From contig NZ_CP047935.1 in the NCBI RefSeq assembly GCF_014279995.1, forward strand, positions 531,243-595,242: DNA of 64,000 nt, read 5' to 3'. This document shows, piece by piece, positions 8,947-19,597 of the stretch; the first letter of the stretch is position 1; each line of letters begins with the position of its first letter. The notes under the pieces are model-generated. The model was not told the origin of the DNA and made no database searches. It saw only the letters and a program-made list of their open reading frames with translations. Origin of the DNA: Synechococcus sp. BIOS-E4-1. GTDB lineage: Bacteria > Cyanobacteriota > Cyanobacteriia > PCC-6307 > Cyanobiaceae. Position numbers and translations under genes: made by a program.

Positions 8947-10143
8947 TTAGTAATCAACCCCGCGCTTGAGGTCGACGCCCTGTTCGACGTAATGCTTGTG
9001 GCAGACCATTTCCGAATGGACACTCGCCAGATCGAAGTAGGCCGGTGGGTGTTTGCAGCGACCAGTGATGATCACTTCGGTTTCGGAGGGTTTGCGCACC
9101 AGGGCCTGCACGATGGGTTCGACCGGTAGCAGTTCCAGATCCACGGTGGGATTGAGTTCGTCCAGGATCACGGTTTTGTAAAGGCCACTGGCGATCGCCG
9201 CTCGGGCGATCTCCCAGGCACGTTCGGCCTCCACGTAGTCGATCGGCTCCTGTTGACCACGCCAGACAATTGCGTCCCGTCCGGAACGCAGGTGGTCCAC
9301 CAGATGCGGATAGCTTTCGCGTAGAGCTGCGATCGCAGCATCTTCGGTGTAGCCGTTGCCTCCCTTGAGCCACTGCAGGATCAGGACGCGGTGGCTTTTG
9401 TCCTGGCTGATACCTCGGCCGATGGCCTGGAGACCTTTCCCCAGGGCACTGGTGGATTTTCCCTTGCCTTCGCCGGTGTAGATCTCGATTCCACCCGGGG
9501 ATGGGAATGGAAGCAGTGAATCGTCCTTGGGCTCGATTCGCCTGTGGGCGCGCATCTCAGAGTGCAGATCGGCGATATGAATCAACGGTTGTGGGGCAGC
9601 GCGTCCGGTGACGATGATTTCCATGCCCTCCGGTCGAGCCGAGAGGGTCTTCACCACATCATTGATGTCGAGCAGCCCGAGATCGAGCACCGGGTTCAGC
9701 TCGTCCAGAACCACAACGGAGTAGAGAGCGCTGGCAATAGCGCCTCGCGCGATGTCCCAACCCCGCTGGGCTTCCTGTTGGTCGAATTTGGTGGCTTCGT
9801 CAGCGTTGAAATAGTCGGCCCGTCCAGTGCGGACCTGGTCGATCAGGTGAGGGAAACCCTGTTGCAGTGCTTCGATCGCTGCATCCTCGTCGTAGGCCCG
9901 ACCAGGTCCTTTAAGGAACCGCAGCAGCAGAACCCGGGTTCTCCGTTGTTCGCAGATGCCAAGACCGATGGTGCGCAGCACCACACCGAGTGCTGCCTGG
10001 CTTTTGCCCTTGCCCTCTCCGTCGTAGACATGGAGCTGGCCAAGGCTGCGTTCACGGCTGTCGGCAGCTGTGACGATGCCGATGCCTGGCTTGCTGTTGC
10101 GTCGAGTTCCGCTCGAGCTGTCGGATGACTGGACTGCGTCCAT
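8947..10143 (-). CDS. cobO: Tandem-domain CobO/BtuR-like cob(I)yrinate adenosyltransferase
   Basis: A 398-residue protein made of two consecutive CobO-like P-loop domains. The first P-loop is YDGEGKGKSQAALG (about residue 40); the second is YTGEGKGKSTSALGKGLQ (about residue 225). Each half repeats LLLRFLKG/LILQWLKG, a helix with EDAAI.AL, WDIARGAIASALY/WEIARAAIASGLY and VVLDELNP/VILDELNP. Single-domain CobO is about 200 residues, so this is an internal duplication. CobO-type enzymes transfer the 5'-deoxyadenosyl group from ATP to the corrinoid. Whether both halves are catalytic cannot be told. It is convergent with moeB and divergent from larE. Confidence 0.85.
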   Translation of the reverse strand: MDAVQSSDSSSGTRRNSKPGIGIVTAADSRERSLGQLHVYDGEGKGKSQAALGVVLRTIGLGICEQRRTRVLLLRFLKGPGRAYDEDAAIEALQQGFPHLIDQVRTGRADYFNADEATKFDQQEAQRGWDIARGAIASALYSVVVLDELNPVLDLGLLDINDVVKTLSARPEGMEIIVTGRAAPQPLIHIADLHSEMRAHRRIEPKDDSLLPFPSPGGIEIYTGEGKGKSTSALGKGLQAIGRGISQDKSHRVLILQWLKGGNGYTEDAAIAALRESYPHLVDHLRSGRDAIVWRGQQEPIDYVEAERAWEIARAAIASGLYKTVILDELNPTVDLELLPVEPIVQALVRKPSETEVIITGRCKHPPAYFDLASVHSEMVCHKHYVEQGVDLKRGVDY

Positions 10144-10203
10144 CGTCGATTTCTAGATGGCGCTTCTTACGATCGGAGCATAACGATATTCCTATTTTCA
10201 GCA

Positions 10204-11052
10204 GTGGCTTTCGAGACCTTGCGCCTGCTGGAACCACTGTCCATCGAGGATGAGCAGAGGCTGAATCAGCTGCGCGCATGGATCCTGGAGTGCGAACGAG
10301 TGTTCGTTGCTTACTCAGGAGGAGTGGACAGCACACTTGTTGCTGCCATTGCCCGGGAACAGCTTGGCGACTGCGCGTGTGCCATCACGGGTGTGTCGCC
10401 TTCGCTTGCTCCTCATCTGCTGGCTGAAGCGCGTCAGCAGGCGCACTGGCTGGGAATCAGCCACCGCGAAGTGGAAACCAGGGAGCTCGAAGACCCCGCC
10501 TACAGCAGCAACCCCACGGATCGTTGTTATGCCTGTAAACGGGAGCTGCACAGCCATCTCGCTCCCATTGCTGAGGCTGCCGAAGGCGCGAGGGTGCTGG
10601 ATGGTGTGAATCTCGATGACCTCGGCGATCATCGGCCTGGCCTGCAGGCGGCCAGTGAAGCAGGGGTGGGCTCTCCGCTGGCGGATCTGCAGATTGACAA
10701 GTCCTGCGTGCGACGACTGTCGAAGGCGATGGGATTTCCCTGGTGGGACAAGCCAGCTCAGCCTTGCCTCGCCTCCAGGTTCCCCTATGGGGAAGCCATC
10801 AGCCATGACCGCCTGAGACAGGTTGGTCAAGCCGAAGCTTGGTTGATCAAACGGGGCTTCTCCCGCGTCAGAGTTCGCTCCCAGGGCCTTTCCGCTCGGA
10901 TCGAGGTTCCTGCGGAGCGGCTCGCTGAATTGCTGGCTCCTGATCTCAGGGTGCCCCTGGTTCAGGCCATGCTTGACATCGGCTTCACCAGTGTGAGCCT
11001 CGATCTGGAAGGGTTGGTGAGCGGAAAGCTCAACCGGGTCATACCCGGTTGA
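10204..11052 (+). CDS. larE: ATP-dependent sacrificial sulfur transferase LarE-like protein
   Basis: A 282-residue PP-loop ATPase with the pyrophosphatase motif VAYSGGVDSTLVAA near residue 40. LarE adenylates and sulfurises the nicotinic-acid-derived precursor of the lactate racemase nickel-pincer cofactor, often by giving up its own cysteine sulfur. Downstream are the Cys-containing segment TDRCYACKRELH and the PCLASRFPYGE motif; a Cys in the latter position is the sacrificial residue in the characterised enzyme. The start is GTG 10204. No larA, larB or larC lies nearby, so the local substrate is unclear. It is convergent with speD. Confidence 0.85.
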   Translation: MAFETLRLLEPLSIEDEQRLNQLRAWILECERVFVAYSGGVDSTLVAAIAREQLGDCACAITGVSPSLAPHLLAEARQQAHWLGISHREVETRELEDPAYSSNPTDRCYACKRELHSHLAPIAEAAEGARVLDGVNLDDLGDHRPGLQAASEAGVGSPLADLQIDKSCVRRLSKAMGFPWWDKPAQPCLASRFPYGEAISHDRLRQVGQAEAWLIKRGFSRVRVRSQGLSARIEVPAERLAELLAPDLRVPLVQAMLDIGFTSVSLDLEGLVSGKLNRVIPG

Positions 11053-11060
11053 GAACCCAT

Positions 11061-11543
11061 TCAGCCGGCCTGGATGCTCGGTGTTCGTTCAGCTTCAGCC
11101 ATTGCCGCAGGTGTTTCACGCAGAAAGCTGCGCATGGCATGGCTTGCTGCTCCAAGCTCCTGCCTGAGGTGCTCGCAGGCTGATTCGGGCATGGTGTGAT
11201 CGCCGCAGGTGAACACATCCACGGCGGCATAACCGTTTTCCGGCCAGGTGTGGATTGAGATGTGCGACTCAGCCAGAAGGGCGAGTCCGGTCACACCCTG
11301 TGGCTCGAATCGGTGGGTGATGAGGTTGAGAAGAGTGGCACCAGCACGTTTCGCTGCCATCGTGATGGTGGTTCTCAGGAAGGCTTCGTCGTTGAGCTTG
11401 CGCTGATCGCAGCCGTAGAGCTCAAGGATGCAATGTTTGCCCACCATGTCAGTCGCATAAGCCTGATTGGGGCTTGGGGCTGAAGCGGTCAAAGCGAGGT
11501 CCCATCCCGGGTTGGGATGCAGGCAGGACAGGGTCTGCTCCAT
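11061..11543 (-). CDS. speD: S-adenosylmethionine decarboxylase proenzyme
   Basis: SpeD decarboxylates S-adenosylmethionine to supply aminopropyl groups for spermidine. It is a pyruvoyl enzyme made by self-cleavage. The cleavage site and active region are seen as [15 protein letters not shown], where the Ser after Glu becomes the pyruvoyl group. Next come [13 protein letters not shown] with the catalytic Cys and the [10 protein letters not shown] segment. At 160 residues it is longer than the usual 115-130 because of a 30-residue N-terminal extension; an internal ATG at 11447 ([14 protein letters not shown]) would give the classic length. The C-terminus is convergent with larE. Confidence 0.92.
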   Translation of the reverse strand: MEQTLSCLHPNPGWDLALTASAPSPNQAYATDMVGKHCILELYGCDQRKLNDEAFLRTTITMAAKRAGATLLNLITHRFEPQGVTGLALLAESHISIHTWPENGYAAVDVFTCGDHTMPESACEHLRQELGAASHAMRSFLRETPAAMAEAERTPSIQAG

Positions 11544-11572
11544 CAGGGCATCAAGGCAAAGGGCTCCAGACC

Positions 11573-12691
11573 CTAGCTTTTTCTCATCCCGTTTCTCAAG
11601 TGATCAGCGTTGAGAATCTGCGAACGCTGCTGCCATTGCCCTTCGAAGGCATCCAGGTGCGTTGCGCTCACCAGGCATTGATGGGAATCTCCCACGGCTT
11701 CCAGCAGGGTGAGCTGGCGGCGTGGATCCAGTTCCGCCAGCACGTCATCCAGCAGCAGCAGAGGTGGATGACCACACAGTTCCCCGACCAATTCCAGTTC
11801 CGCCAGTTTCAGTGCCAGCACCACGGTGCGCTGCTGACCCGCAGAGCCGAAGCGGCGAGCGGCAGTGCCATTGAGCATCAGGTCGATTTCGTCGCGGTGG
11901 GGGCCCACCCTGCAGCTACCCAGCCTTTCCTCTTCCGGCCGCTGACGCTGCAGTTGCGCTTCGATGGACAGCCTCCAGGCTTCCTCGGCCTCTTCCCCTT
12001 CCAGCACGCTTCCAGGGGTGTAGCGCAGTTCCAGCTGCTCATGCCCCTGGCTGAGACGTTGCTGCCAGGCTGCCGCGAGGGGCTCCAGTCGTGCCAATGC
12101 ACGGCGGCGGCGGCGATGAATGCGTGTACACACCAGTGCCATCTGGGTGTCGAAGCTGTCCAATAAGACCCTCTGCTCCAAGGATGTGCCGAGGCCACCG
12201 CGTCTCCAAAATTGGCTGCGTTGTCGCAGCAGGCGGTTGTAGCGACCGATCAGGTCGCCATAGACAGGTTCGAGCTGCAACACGACCCGATCGAGCCACT
12301 GGCGCCTCAGTGCTGGCTCTCCACGCACCAGATGCAGATCCAGAGCGCTGAATCCAACACAACGCAGCGGCCCGATCAGATCCATCTGACGTTGCAGCAC
12401 CTTGCCGTTGCGACGTGCCTGTCGACCTCCCCGGCGCCGCAGTTCGAGCTCCACCACATCCTCATCCGCGCAGGTGGCCCTGAGCAGAGCGCGGGAGGCA
12501 TCCCAGTGGATCAGATCCGCATCCTGGCTGGATCGATGGGAGCGAAGGCTGCCCAGCAGTTCGACCGATTCGAGCAGGTTGGATTTCCCTACACCGTTGC
12601 TGCCGATCACCAGCAGACGGGGCGCATCCATCACCAGCTGCAGGTTGCAGTGGTTGCGGAACTCCTGCAGTTCGAGCCGGAGAAGCCGAAT
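11573..12691 (-). CDS. recF: DNA replication/repair protein RecF
   Basis: RecF is an SMC-like ATPase that loads RecA at ssDNA gaps with RecO and RecR. Walker [13 protein letters not shown], signature [14 protein letters not shown] and Walker [14 protein letters not shown] are all present. The conserved first strand ([14 protein letters not shown]) lies upstream of the first ordinary start (GTG 12634), in the same open frame bounded by a stop near 12713. No ATG, GTG or TTG exists before 12634. I extend the gene to the ATT at 12691, a rare start codon. The GTG start would delete the beta-strand before the P-loop. The start is uncertain; the identity is not. Confidence 0.85.
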   Translation of the reverse strand: MRLLRLELQEFRNHCNLQLVMDAPRLLVIGSNGVGKSNLLESVELLGSLRSHRSSQDADLIHWDASRALLRATCADEDVVELELRRRGGRQARRNGKVLQRQMDLIGPLRCVGFSALDLHLVRGEPALRRQWLDRVVLQLEPVYGDLIGRYNRLLRQRSQFWRRGGLGTSLEQRVLLDSFDTQMALVCTRIHRRRRRALARLEPLAAAWQQRLSQGHEQLELRYTPGSVLEGEEAEEAWRLSIEAQLQRQRPEEERLGSCRVGPHRDEIDLMLNGTAARRFGSAGQQRTVVLALKLAELELVGELCGHPPLLLLDDVLAELDPRRQLTLLEAVGDSHQCLVSATHLDAFEGQWQQRSQILNADHLRNGMRKS

Positions 12692-12753
12692 CGGTCCGGG
12701 TGCGGTGTGTGGTTAAGGTAACTGGAGCGTGGTTGTTCTCCCAGCCGCCGCGT

Positions 12754-12827
12754 GGGCATGTAGCTCAGTTGGATAGAGCATCAGATTCCGGTTCTGAGGG
12801 TCGGGGGTTCGAGTCCCTCCATGCTCG
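12754..12827 (+). tRNA. tRNA-Arg (anticodon CCG)
   Basis: A 74-nt cloverleaf. The acceptor stem GGGCATG pairs with CATGCTC (one G-T pair) before discriminator G. The D-arm is GCTC/GAGC. The anticodon stem TCAGA/TCTGA encloses loop TTCCGGT with anticodon CCG, which reads CGG arginine codons. The T-arm has loop TTCGAGT between GGGGG and CCCTC. No CCA is encoded. It lies between the 5' end of recF and the GNAT-like gene, transcribed opposite to both. Confidence 0.95.
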
Positions 12828-12847
12828 TGTTCAGAAAGGTCGACCGG

Positions 12848-13309
12848 TCATCGCAGCCGCAGACCCATGGCTCTTATCCCGCCTGGATCAAGAATGAATC
12901 CGCGTGATTTGAGAGCATCCATTGCCTGGGCAGGTGCCGCAATCGAAATGCTGCATCCAGGTAGATCTCTGCGCAGACAGGCCAGTGAACGGTGAACCAG
13001 CACCGCCAGCAATCTGGATTGATCAGGTCCAGCAGCGGCTGCCAGGTTCCAGAGATTGGCATTCAGCGCCTGATCACTGGTGGCTCTGACGAAGCCCACA
13101 AGCCGTTGCTCCTCACTGTCCAGGATGCTCAGGTGCCAGATGCTGCGTTGCAGCGCAAGCGGCCAGCGTTCCACGGGGTGGGGTTGATCGCCGCAGTCTT
13201 CGAGCAGGGCATTGATGCTGGCCCCATCAGGAACGAACTCCATGCTCGCGCGGTAGCGCTCCGGGAGCCGTGGAACGGCGGCCTGTTGGCGAAAGGGAAG
13301 CAGTGCCAC
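12848..13309 (-). CDS. GNAT-like N-acetyltransferase domain protein
   Basis: A 153-residue protein with a GNAT-like arrangement: ERRYR-type N-terminal strand, LVGFVRATSDQALNANLWNLAA, a helix with LLAVLVHRSLACLRRDLPGC (the acetyl-CoA-binding helix position) and a final ALKSRGFILDPGG resembling the family's last strand. The canonical QxxGxG/A pyrophosphate loop is poorly conserved. Its GTG start (13309) directly follows the ppc stop codon, so it is the last gene of the ppc series. The substrate is unknown. Confidence 0.65.
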   Translation of the reverse strand: MALLPFRQQAAVPRLPERYRASMEFVPDGASINALLEDCGDQPHPVERWPLALQRSIWHLSILDSEEQRLVGFVRATSDQALNANLWNLAAAAGPDQSRLLAVLVHRSLACLRRDLPGCSISIAAPAQAMDALKSRGFILDPGGIRAMGLRLR

Positions 13310-16300
13310 TCAACCGGTGTTGCGCATGCCGGCAGCGATGCCGTTGATGGTGAGCAGGGCTCCACGCAGAAGCTCGCTGCGGCTGTAGGTCCGGCCGTCG
13401 CCATCGCTAGGAAACTCGCTCATGGGGGGCTGACGGTTCTGATCACGCAGACGTTTGAGCAGTGCGACCTGCAGGAAACCCAGTGGGACGATCGTGCGGT
13501 TACGCAGGTTCACCGACAGCTGCAGTGCAGGGTCTGCATCCAGCAGCCTTTCCTGTCGGGTGATCTCCAGAACCAGGCTGCGGGTGAGTGTGTATTCATC
13601 GGCGATCGTCGTGTAGATCCGTTCAAAGGCATCGCGATGGTTTGAACTGCCAAGGCTGGTCACGTAGTGGCGGGCCAGATCGAGATCGACTTTGGAGAGT
13701 GTCATCTCTACTTTGGAAATCAGCATCCGGAAGAAAGGCCAGCGCTGGTGAAGGGTGCGCAGCAACGTCATCTGCTCCGGGTCAGCTTGCAGTTCCTCAC
13801 TGAGAGCTGTGCCCACACCGAACCAGCTGGGCAGCAGGAATCGGCTCTGGGTCCAGCCGAACACCCAGGGGATCGCACGCAGGCTGGACAGGTCCCTGGC
13901 ACCCGATTTGCGCCGTGCCGGACGACTGGAGATCTGCAGTTTGCTTATTTCTTCAATCGGAGTCACCTGTTCGAAGAAGGCCACCAGGTCGGGATTGTCA
14001 TGCACCAGGGCCCTGTAGTGGCGGCGTGAGCATTTCGCTAGTCGAGCCATCAGCTCGTTCCAGCTCGGTGTGGCGTCCAGCTGATTGGTCACCAGGCTGT
14101 TCTGGACCACTGCTGTGGTGACCGTTTCAAGGTTGTAAAGAGCCAGCTCAGGCAGGCTGTACTTGGAGGCCAGCACTTCGCCCTGCTCGGTGATTTTGAT
14201 GCGTCCCTGGAGTGTGCCGCTCGGTTGGGCCAGGATCGCCTGATATGCCGGGCCACCGCCTCTGCCGACGGAACCTCCACGGCCGTGGAACAGTCGCAGC
14301 ACCACGCCATTGCGTGCCGCCAGATCCTGCAGTGCAATCTGAGCCTTGTGAATTTCCCAGTTGCTGGACAGGAAGCCTGAATCCTTGTTGCTGTCGGAAT
14401 ACCCCAGCATCAGTTCCTGGAGCGGCAGCCCCTGGCTGCCAACGCGAGGCAGGAGGTTTCTGTAGAGCGATGTCTGGAACAGCTCTCCCATCACGTCGGG
14501 GGCTCGTTGCAGATCTTCCACCGTTTCGAACAGAGGAACCACCAGCAGATCGGCATGGCCGGAGGAAGGATCCACGAGGCCGGCTTCCTTGGCCAGCAGC
14601 AGCACCTCCAGCAAGTCGGAAACGCTGTGACTCATGGAAATCACGTAAGTACGACAGATACGGCTGCCGACTTCGTCCTGAAGCCGATGCAGCATTCGGA
14701 ACACATCCACGGTTTCTGCTGTGGTGGCTGACCAGTCCACGGCAGGAGGAATCAGCGGGCGGCGTGTCTGCAGCTCCTGCAGCAACCAGTTCACGCGCTC
14801 CTGCTCATTCAGATCTCCATAGGCCTGCTCTGGATTGAGATATCGGCTGAGTTCATCCAGTGCGTCACTGTGACGCGTGCTCTCCTGACGGATATCGAGA
14901 CCCGCAAGCGAGAAGCCATAGATGTGAACCTGGGTGAGCAGGGTGTCGAGGGGTTCGCAGCTGAGATCAGTGCTGACCAGGCTTGTTCGGATCAGTTCAA
15001 GATCACTGCGGAATTCGGCCACCGACCCGTAATGCAGGGCTTCGCTTGGTTGACTCTCGGGGGCAAACGGCTGGGGGCTCTCAGCCGGAGCCCGCCATCC
15101 GGCGTCTGCCAGCTGATCGTTTCTCAACTTTGTGAGACGCAACCGTTCGAGCATGAAGCTCATCTTCAGTCGGTAGGGCTCGAGGCGATAGCGGGTGGCT
15201 CGCTCCTCGTAGACCTCCGGGAAGCGAAACCGATCCATTTCCAGTGATTCCAGCAGGGAAGCACTCACCTGACTCCACTGCATCGAGATGCTGAGCTGGT
15301 CTCGCAGGCTCTGGACGGCACTGATGTAGCGGTCCAGCATCAACTGTCGCTGATAACACGCTGTCCGCCAGGTGATGTCTGTGGTGACGGAGGGATTTCC
15401 ATCGCGATCAGACCCGACCCAGGAACCGAAGGTGCAGAACGACGGCGGAGGCAGCTGCACATCGGGATAACTGCTGGAGAGTGCGTTGGTCAGGCGGCGA
15501 CGCAGTTGCGGCATCGCATCGAACAGAACCTGCTGGAAATAATGCAGGGCGTAATCGACCTCATCGAGCACTGATGGTTTGAATTGGTGTAGTTCATCCG
15601 TGCGCCACCAGAGCCGGATCTCCTCTTCAAGCTGAAGACGGATGCTGTCCGCTTCACGTGGACTGGTTTCTGATGCGGTTTCCAGTTGTTGCAGGAGGCT
15701 GGCAACACGTCGCTGCTTGTGCCTCACCGTGTGACGCACGATTTCCGTGGGATGGGCTGTGAACACCAGTCGGATGTCGAGCTCCTGAAGCAGCGTCTCC
15801 AGTTGTGCGGGAGGCACGTTGAGGCGCCGCAGGCGCTCAAACAATTCACTGAATGTGGCGGGCTCTGTCTGGGTTGCCAGTGGTGGAGTAAAGGGATCGA
15901 CCTGCTCAGCCAGTTCCTGTGAGCGGACGATGCTTTCGAGGTAGCTGTCCTCCTCAATGCGCTGCTCGAGGATATTGACAAGCTGGAAATACAGGGAAAA
16001 GGCTCTGGCGGCTGCAATGGCTTCCGAAAGGTCCATGTCTCGAATCAGCGAGACCACGGAATCCGAGCTGACAGCGCTGGGTTCCGGTAAGGCCGGGTCA
16101 CTGAGCTGCTTCATGCGCAGCAGGCGCTCTGCCTGTTCGGCAGGGCATTCGCTGCGCAGCACGGTCTGCCACAGATCCTCCACCAGGGCCAGGCGCTGCT
16201 GCAGCAGATGGCCATTGCCGGATGTCTCCTGCACCGCAGCCCTGGGCTGATCGCTCGCAGGAATCATTGCGGGGGAGGAGGACATTGAAGGTGGGTCGGG

Positions 16301-16321
16301 ATCTGGAGTCGTCATGATCAT
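13310..16321 (-). CDS. ppc: Phosphoenolpyruvate carboxylase
   Basis: Ppc carboxylates phosphoenolpyruvate with bicarbonate to oxaloacetate, the anaplerotic carbon-fixing step. The about 1003-residue protein shows the catalytic-His region [20 protein letters not shown], the [18 protein letters not shown] motif, the flexible loop [14 protein letters not shown] and the C-terminal NTG end typical of the enzyme. The start is placed at ATG 16321, which overlaps the gshA stop (ATGA); ATG 16315 is equally possible. The open frame continues 39 codons upstream into gshA, but that segment is not conserved. It is co-directional with trpE and gshA. Confidence 0.97.
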   Translation of the reverse strand: MIMTTPDPDPPSMSSSPAMIPASDQPRAAVQETSGNGHLLQQRLALVEDLWQTVLRSECPAEQAERLLRMKQLSDPALPEPSAVSSDSVVSLIRDMDLSEAIAAARAFSLYFQLVNILEQRIEEDSYLESIVRSQELAEQVDPFTPPLATQTEPATFSELFERLRRLNVPPAQLETLLQELDIRLVFTAHPTEIVRHTVRHKQRRVASLLQQLETASETSPREADSIRLQLEEEIRLWWRTDELHQFKPSVLDEVDYALHYFQQVLFDAMPQLRRRLTNALSSSYPDVQLPPPSFCTFGSWVGSDRDGNPSVTTDITWRTACYQRQLMLDRYISAVQSLRDQLSISMQWSQVSASLLESLEMDRFRFPEVYEERATRYRLEPYRLKMSFMLERLRLTKLRNDQLADAGWRAPAESPQPFAPESQPSEALHYGSVAEFRSDLELIRTSLVSTDLSCEPLDTLLTQVHIYGFSLAGLDIRQESTRHSDALDELSRYLNPEQAYGDLNEQERVNWLLQELQTRRPLIPPAVDWSATTAETVDVFRMLHRLQDEVGSRICRTYVISMSHSVSDLLEVLLLAKEAGLVDPSSGHADLLVVPLFETVEDLQRAPDVMGELFQTSLYRNLLPRVGSQGLPLQELMLGYSDSNKDSGFLSSNWEIHKAQIALQDLAARNGVVLRLFHGRGGSVGRGGGPAYQAILAQPSGTLQGRIKITEQGEVLASKYSLPELALYNLETVTTAVVQNSLVTNQLDATPSWNELMARLAKCSRRHYRALVHDNPDLVAFFEQVTPIEEISKLQISSRPARRKSGARDLSSLRAIPWVFGWTQSRFLLPSWFGVGTALSEELQADPEQMTLLRTLHQRWPFFRMLISKVEMTLSKVDLDLARHYVTSLGSSNHRDAFERIYTTIADEYTLTRSLVLEITRQERLLDADPALQLSVNLRNRTIVPLGFLQVALLKRLRDQNRQPPMSEFPSDGDGRTYSRSELLRGALLTINGIAAGMRNTG

Positions 16322-17466
16322 CCCAAAGTGCGCTCGGCCGGTGTGCAAACCCCACGCATCTCTTCCTCTCGCATGGCCGTGATGCTCTCGCGAAGCACCG
16401 ATTCGATGCTTTCCCCAGAATCGATGCTCTGCAGCCATCGCATGGCCTGATTGCCGTTTTGCAGGACGGCTGCCAGTGGATCGAGTTGCTGCTTAAGTCC
16501 AAGCTCCTGAGCCAGCGGCGTCACACTGTCGATCAGCTGTTCCAGCCAGTCTCTGCAGAAGCGTTCGCGTCCGTCGCGCCAGTTGTGCAGCGTGGCCTCA
16601 AGACTGGATCGGGCCGCGGCGCGATCGTTGCTCATGCTGAGCTCTTCCAGTTGCTGAAGATTGAGTGCACTGTCCCGTAGGGGGTCATGCTGCTCGGGAT
16701 CTCGCAGCACCTGCTGCACACGCAGTTCCAGAAGAGTGGTTACCGCAATCAGCACCTCGGGGTCGGTGATCAGATCGCAGATGCGCAGCTCGAGACGATT
16801 CAGTCGCTGCGGACGATCCGGTCCGTTCGGTCGCACGGAAGTCCAGAGGTGACGGACGTTGTGCATGGCACCGGCCTGAATCTGTTGATTGGTCCAGGAG
16901 ATGAAGTGCTGGTGGTCGAGGAAAAGAGGAACCCGGGCCGGTGTGAGCGGGAACTGGAGCCAGCGTTGGGAATGTGCTCCGGTGATGCGGCCGTTAAGGA
17001 AGGGTGAGCTGGCACTCAGAGACAGCAACAGAGCCGCTTCGCAGCGCACAAGCCGCAAAGCGGCAAACAGTTCGGCTGGATTGGCGATCCCCAGATTGAT
17101 ATGGATGCTTGCTGTCACCACGGCCGTGCCGTAGGTGGCTTCGATCAGTGAGTGATAAGTGTTCTCAGGGTCTGAGCGCTCAAAACGGTCGGTGTCTCCG
17201 AGGCTGAGGGTGCTGCCAGGCAGCAGGGTGAGACCCTGCTCCATCAGCCAGTGACGCAGCCGGCGACGAGGTGACAGCAGTGCTTCCGGAATTGCGTCGT
17301 AATCCGCCAGCGGATCGGTCACGTATTCGAGATTTCGGTGATCCGGTTCAGTGACGAAGCCCTGCAGTTCCCTTTGGGCACGGGCTGCGATGCCGACATT
17401 GCGTCCATCGGGCCGGCCGGTGAACAGCTCGACTTCAAAACCTTTGAGCAATCGGTTGCGGGTCAT
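16318..17466 (-). CDS. gshA: Glutamate-cysteine ligase, cyanobacterial GCS2-like type
   Basis: A 382-residue enzyme of the cyanobacterial glutamate-cysteine ligase group, which makes gamma-glutamylcysteine for glutathione. Recognisable parts are [12 protein letters not shown] at the N-terminus, [38 protein letters not shown] (metal/substrate-binding strand) and [11 protein letters not shown]. Its ATG overlaps the trpE stop (17463-17466) and its stop overlaps the ppc start, so trpE-gshA-ppc appear translationally coupled. Family membership is firm; catalysis is by homology. Confidence 0.88.
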   Translation of the reverse strand: MTRNRLLKGFEVELFTGRPDGRNVGIAARAQRELQGFVTEPDHRNLEYVTDPLADYDAIPEALLSPRRRLRHWLMEQGLTLLPGSTLSLGDTDRFERSDPENTYHSLIEATYGTAVVTASIHINLGIANPAELFAALRLVRCEAALLLSLSASSPFLNGRITGAHSQRWLQFPLTPARVPLFLDHQHFISWTNQQIQAGAMHNVRHLWTSVRPNGPDRPQRLNRLELRICDLITDPEVLIAVTTLLELRVQQVLRDPEQHDPLRDSALNLQQLEELSMSNDRAAARSSLEATLHNWRDGRERFCRDWLEQLIDSVTPLAQELGLKQQLDPLAAVLQNGNQAMRWLQSIDSGESIESVLRESITAMREEEMRGVCTPAERTLG

Positions 17467-18995
17467 GCCCCGACGTCCTCAAGACAGCCCAGTGCTGTGA
17501 GCATTCCTCGTGCCTTATTGAGAGTTTCCTGAAACTCGGCCTCGGGCTGGGAGTCGGCCACAATCCCTGCTCCGGCCTGCACCTGCAGGGTCCAGCCGCC
17601 CCCGGCTCGGGGTCTCACCACCATGGTGCGGATGGTGATGGCCGTGTTGAGTGCTCCGGCCAGGTCCACCGAGCCGTAGACCCCGGAGTAGGGGCCACGG
17701 GCTTCGGGTTCCAGGTCGTGGATGAGCTGCATTGCCCGGATCTTGGGAGCTCCGCTCACAGTCCCTGCCGGGAAGGAGGCCATCAACAAATCCCAGATGT
17801 CCTTGCCAGGGGCAAGACGGCCCTCCACTTCGCTCACGATGTGCATCACGTGGGAATAACGCTCGATCACCATTAATTCGCGTACAGAGACCGAACCGGG
17901 AGTGCATACCCGACCGAGGTCATTGCGCCCCAGGTCAACGAGCATCACGTGTTCGGCGCGCTCCTTGGGGTCGGCGAGCAGGTCGGCCTCGAAGTTCCTG
18001 TCCTCAACGGGATTTCTGCCTCGGGGCCTTGTGCCGGCAATCGGCCGCAACACCGTGCGGATCCCACCCTGATCCGGTTCCGCTTTCACCATCACCTCTG
18101 GGCTGGAGCCGATCAGCTGCCAGTCTCCGAAGTCGAAAAACGCCATGTACGGAGAGGGGTTGATCATCCGCAGACTGCGATAAAGATCCAGCGGTGGATG
18201 GTTGACATCAGCGCTGAGCCGCTGACTCACCACCAGCTGGAAGGCATCACCGGCAGCGATGTGGTCACGTGCCTGATCCACCGCCTGATGGAAATCCTCC
18301 CGGGTTCGGTTACTTCTGGTTTCTGGAGTTGCACCTCGGTCTGGCCTCCAGTTGAGAGGTCGCACGGGTGGCAAGGGAGCTGCCATGCGTTCGCGCAGCG
18401 TGTTGATGCGCGCCATCGCGCCTTCCCAGGCCTCTTCAGGGCTGGTGGCTGCATTGTGCTGTCCGCTCAGATCCCCGTATGCAACAGCGGTGATCAGGCG
18501 TTTGACCTGGTCGAAGATCAGGATGCTGTCCATCAGCATCCACAATCCATCGGGGGGACCATCGGCGATCGAGGGGTGCACGGGAACGCTGGGCTCGATC
18601 CAGCGGATCAGCTCGTATCCCCACATTCCATAAAGCTGCCCCAGCGGAGGAAGTCCGGGAAGAGTCGCCGGTTTGTAAGGCTCCAGACAGCTTCTCAGGC
18701 AATCGAAAGGGTTTCCGCTGAAAGTCTCACACTGGCTGTCCCTCCAGATGCGCTTCAGACCATCGCGACCTGCTGACAATGTCCAGAGGGGGTCGCAGGC
18801 CACCACACTCCAGCGGCCCAGTGTCTCGCCGCCTTCAACGGATTCGAGCAGAACACCAGGTGGACGTTGATCACCGACCTTCAACCAGGTCGTTAGTGGT
18901 GTCTCCAGATCCGCAGGCCAGCTGCTGGCCACAGGAATCATGGTTGCGCCTGATTCAGCGGCTTCCAGAAAGGCTTTGCGGTCGGGACTGAGCAT
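17463..18995 (-). CDS. trpE: Anthranilate synthase component I
   Basis: TrpE converts chorismate to anthranilate with ammonia from the TrpG glutaminase, the first tryptophan-specific step. The 510-residue protein has the N-terminal TrpE domain (VLLESVEGGETLGRWSVVACDP, which includes the feedback LLES motif) and the C-terminal chorismate-binding domain. That domain carries IAGTRPRGRNP, ERAEHVMLVDLGRNDLGRV, SHVMHIVSEVEG and ASFPAGTVSGAPKIRAM. Length and motifs are normal. It lies downstream of psaD (78-bp gap) and overlaps gshA by 4 bp. Confidence 0.96.
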   Translation of the reverse strand: MLSPDRKAFLEAAESGATMIPVASSWPADLETPLTTWLKVGDQRPPGVLLESVEGGETLGRWSVVACDPLWTLSAGRDGLKRIWRDSQCETFSGNPFDCLRSCLEPYKPATLPGLPPLGQLYGMWGYELIRWIEPSVPVHPSIADGPPDGLWMLMDSILIFDQVKRLITAVAYGDLSGQHNAATSPEEAWEGAMARINTLRERMAAPLPPVRPLNWRPDRGATPETRSNRTREDFHQAVDQARDHIAAGDAFQLVVSQRLSADVNHPPLDLYRSLRMINPSPYMAFFDFGDWQLIGSSPEVMVKAEPDQGGIRTVLRPIAGTRPRGRNPVEDRNFEADLLADPKERAEHVMLVDLGRNDLGRVCTPGSVSVRELMVIERYSHVMHIVSEVEGRLAPGKDIWDLLMASFPAGTVSGAPKIRAMQLIHDLEPEARGPYSGVYGSVDLAGALNTAITIRTMVVRPRAGGGWTLQVQAGAGIVADSQPEAEFQETLNKARGMLTALGCLEDVGA

Positions 18996-19072
18996 GAAGA
19001 AGTCGTCGAAACCGACCGCCGACCATCATGCCGCTCAACAGAACGACGCGATGGGTCCAGGGGCAGAGGAGA

Positions 19073-19504
19073 TCAGGTGTCGAACGTGTCGCGGCCACTG
19101 AACTTGATCTTGGCAGGATTGGTGTTCTGACCGATCCGGCGGGGGTTGTGGCCCACCATGGCACGCCCCTCGTTCACTTTCTCAGGGAAGACACCGTCCT
19201 TGGGATGCAGGAATTCTGTGTCTCCACCGGGGTAGATCCGGTAGATCTTGTAGTCCTCGATGCGTGGCTTGAATTTGGTGCGCAACTGGGTGCCGAGAGC
19301 CAGACACTGCTCCTTGCGTGCGAAATACATGATGTTTTCGCCGGTGTTCATCACGGCCGCGCCCCCGGTTGGGAGCTCGAAAACCTGATCGGTTTTGCTG
19401 CTCCAGGTGATCGCGTATTTCTCTTCGGTCTCAGCGGAATTGAGCAGACCACCGGTGCTTCCGATGTACTGGGGAAGCTGTCCTGTCAAAGGAGTTGATG
19501 TCAT
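19073..19504 (-). CDS. psaD: Photosystem I reaction center subunit II
   Basis: PsaD is the stromal PSI subunit that docks ferredoxin and holds PsaC in place. The 143-residue protein shows the expected segments [62 protein letters not shown] and the C-terminal [14 protein letters not shown] basic region. It has no transit or signal sequence, as usual in cyanobacteria. It sits alone between the histidine-kinase-like gene and trpE on the minus strand. Confidence 0.98.
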   Translation of the reverse strand: MTSTPLTGQLPQYIGSTGGLLNSAETEEKYAITWSSKTDQVFELPTGGAAVMNTGENIMYFARKEQCLALGTQLRTKFKPRIEDYKIYRIYPGGDTEFLHPKDGVFPEKVNEGRAMVGHNPRRIGQNTNPAKIKFSGRDTFDT

Positions 19505-19597
19505 GGCTGTCCTGAGGAAGTCCGCATGCCGATCTGCTTGGAAAGTAGCAAATGATTCGGCTCTGATTTGGTGATCCGATCTGGACCTTCACACCCG

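Noticed and set aside
16322-16438. 39-codon upstream extension of ppc
   Set aside because: It lies within gshA in another frame and is not part of known Ppc N-termini.
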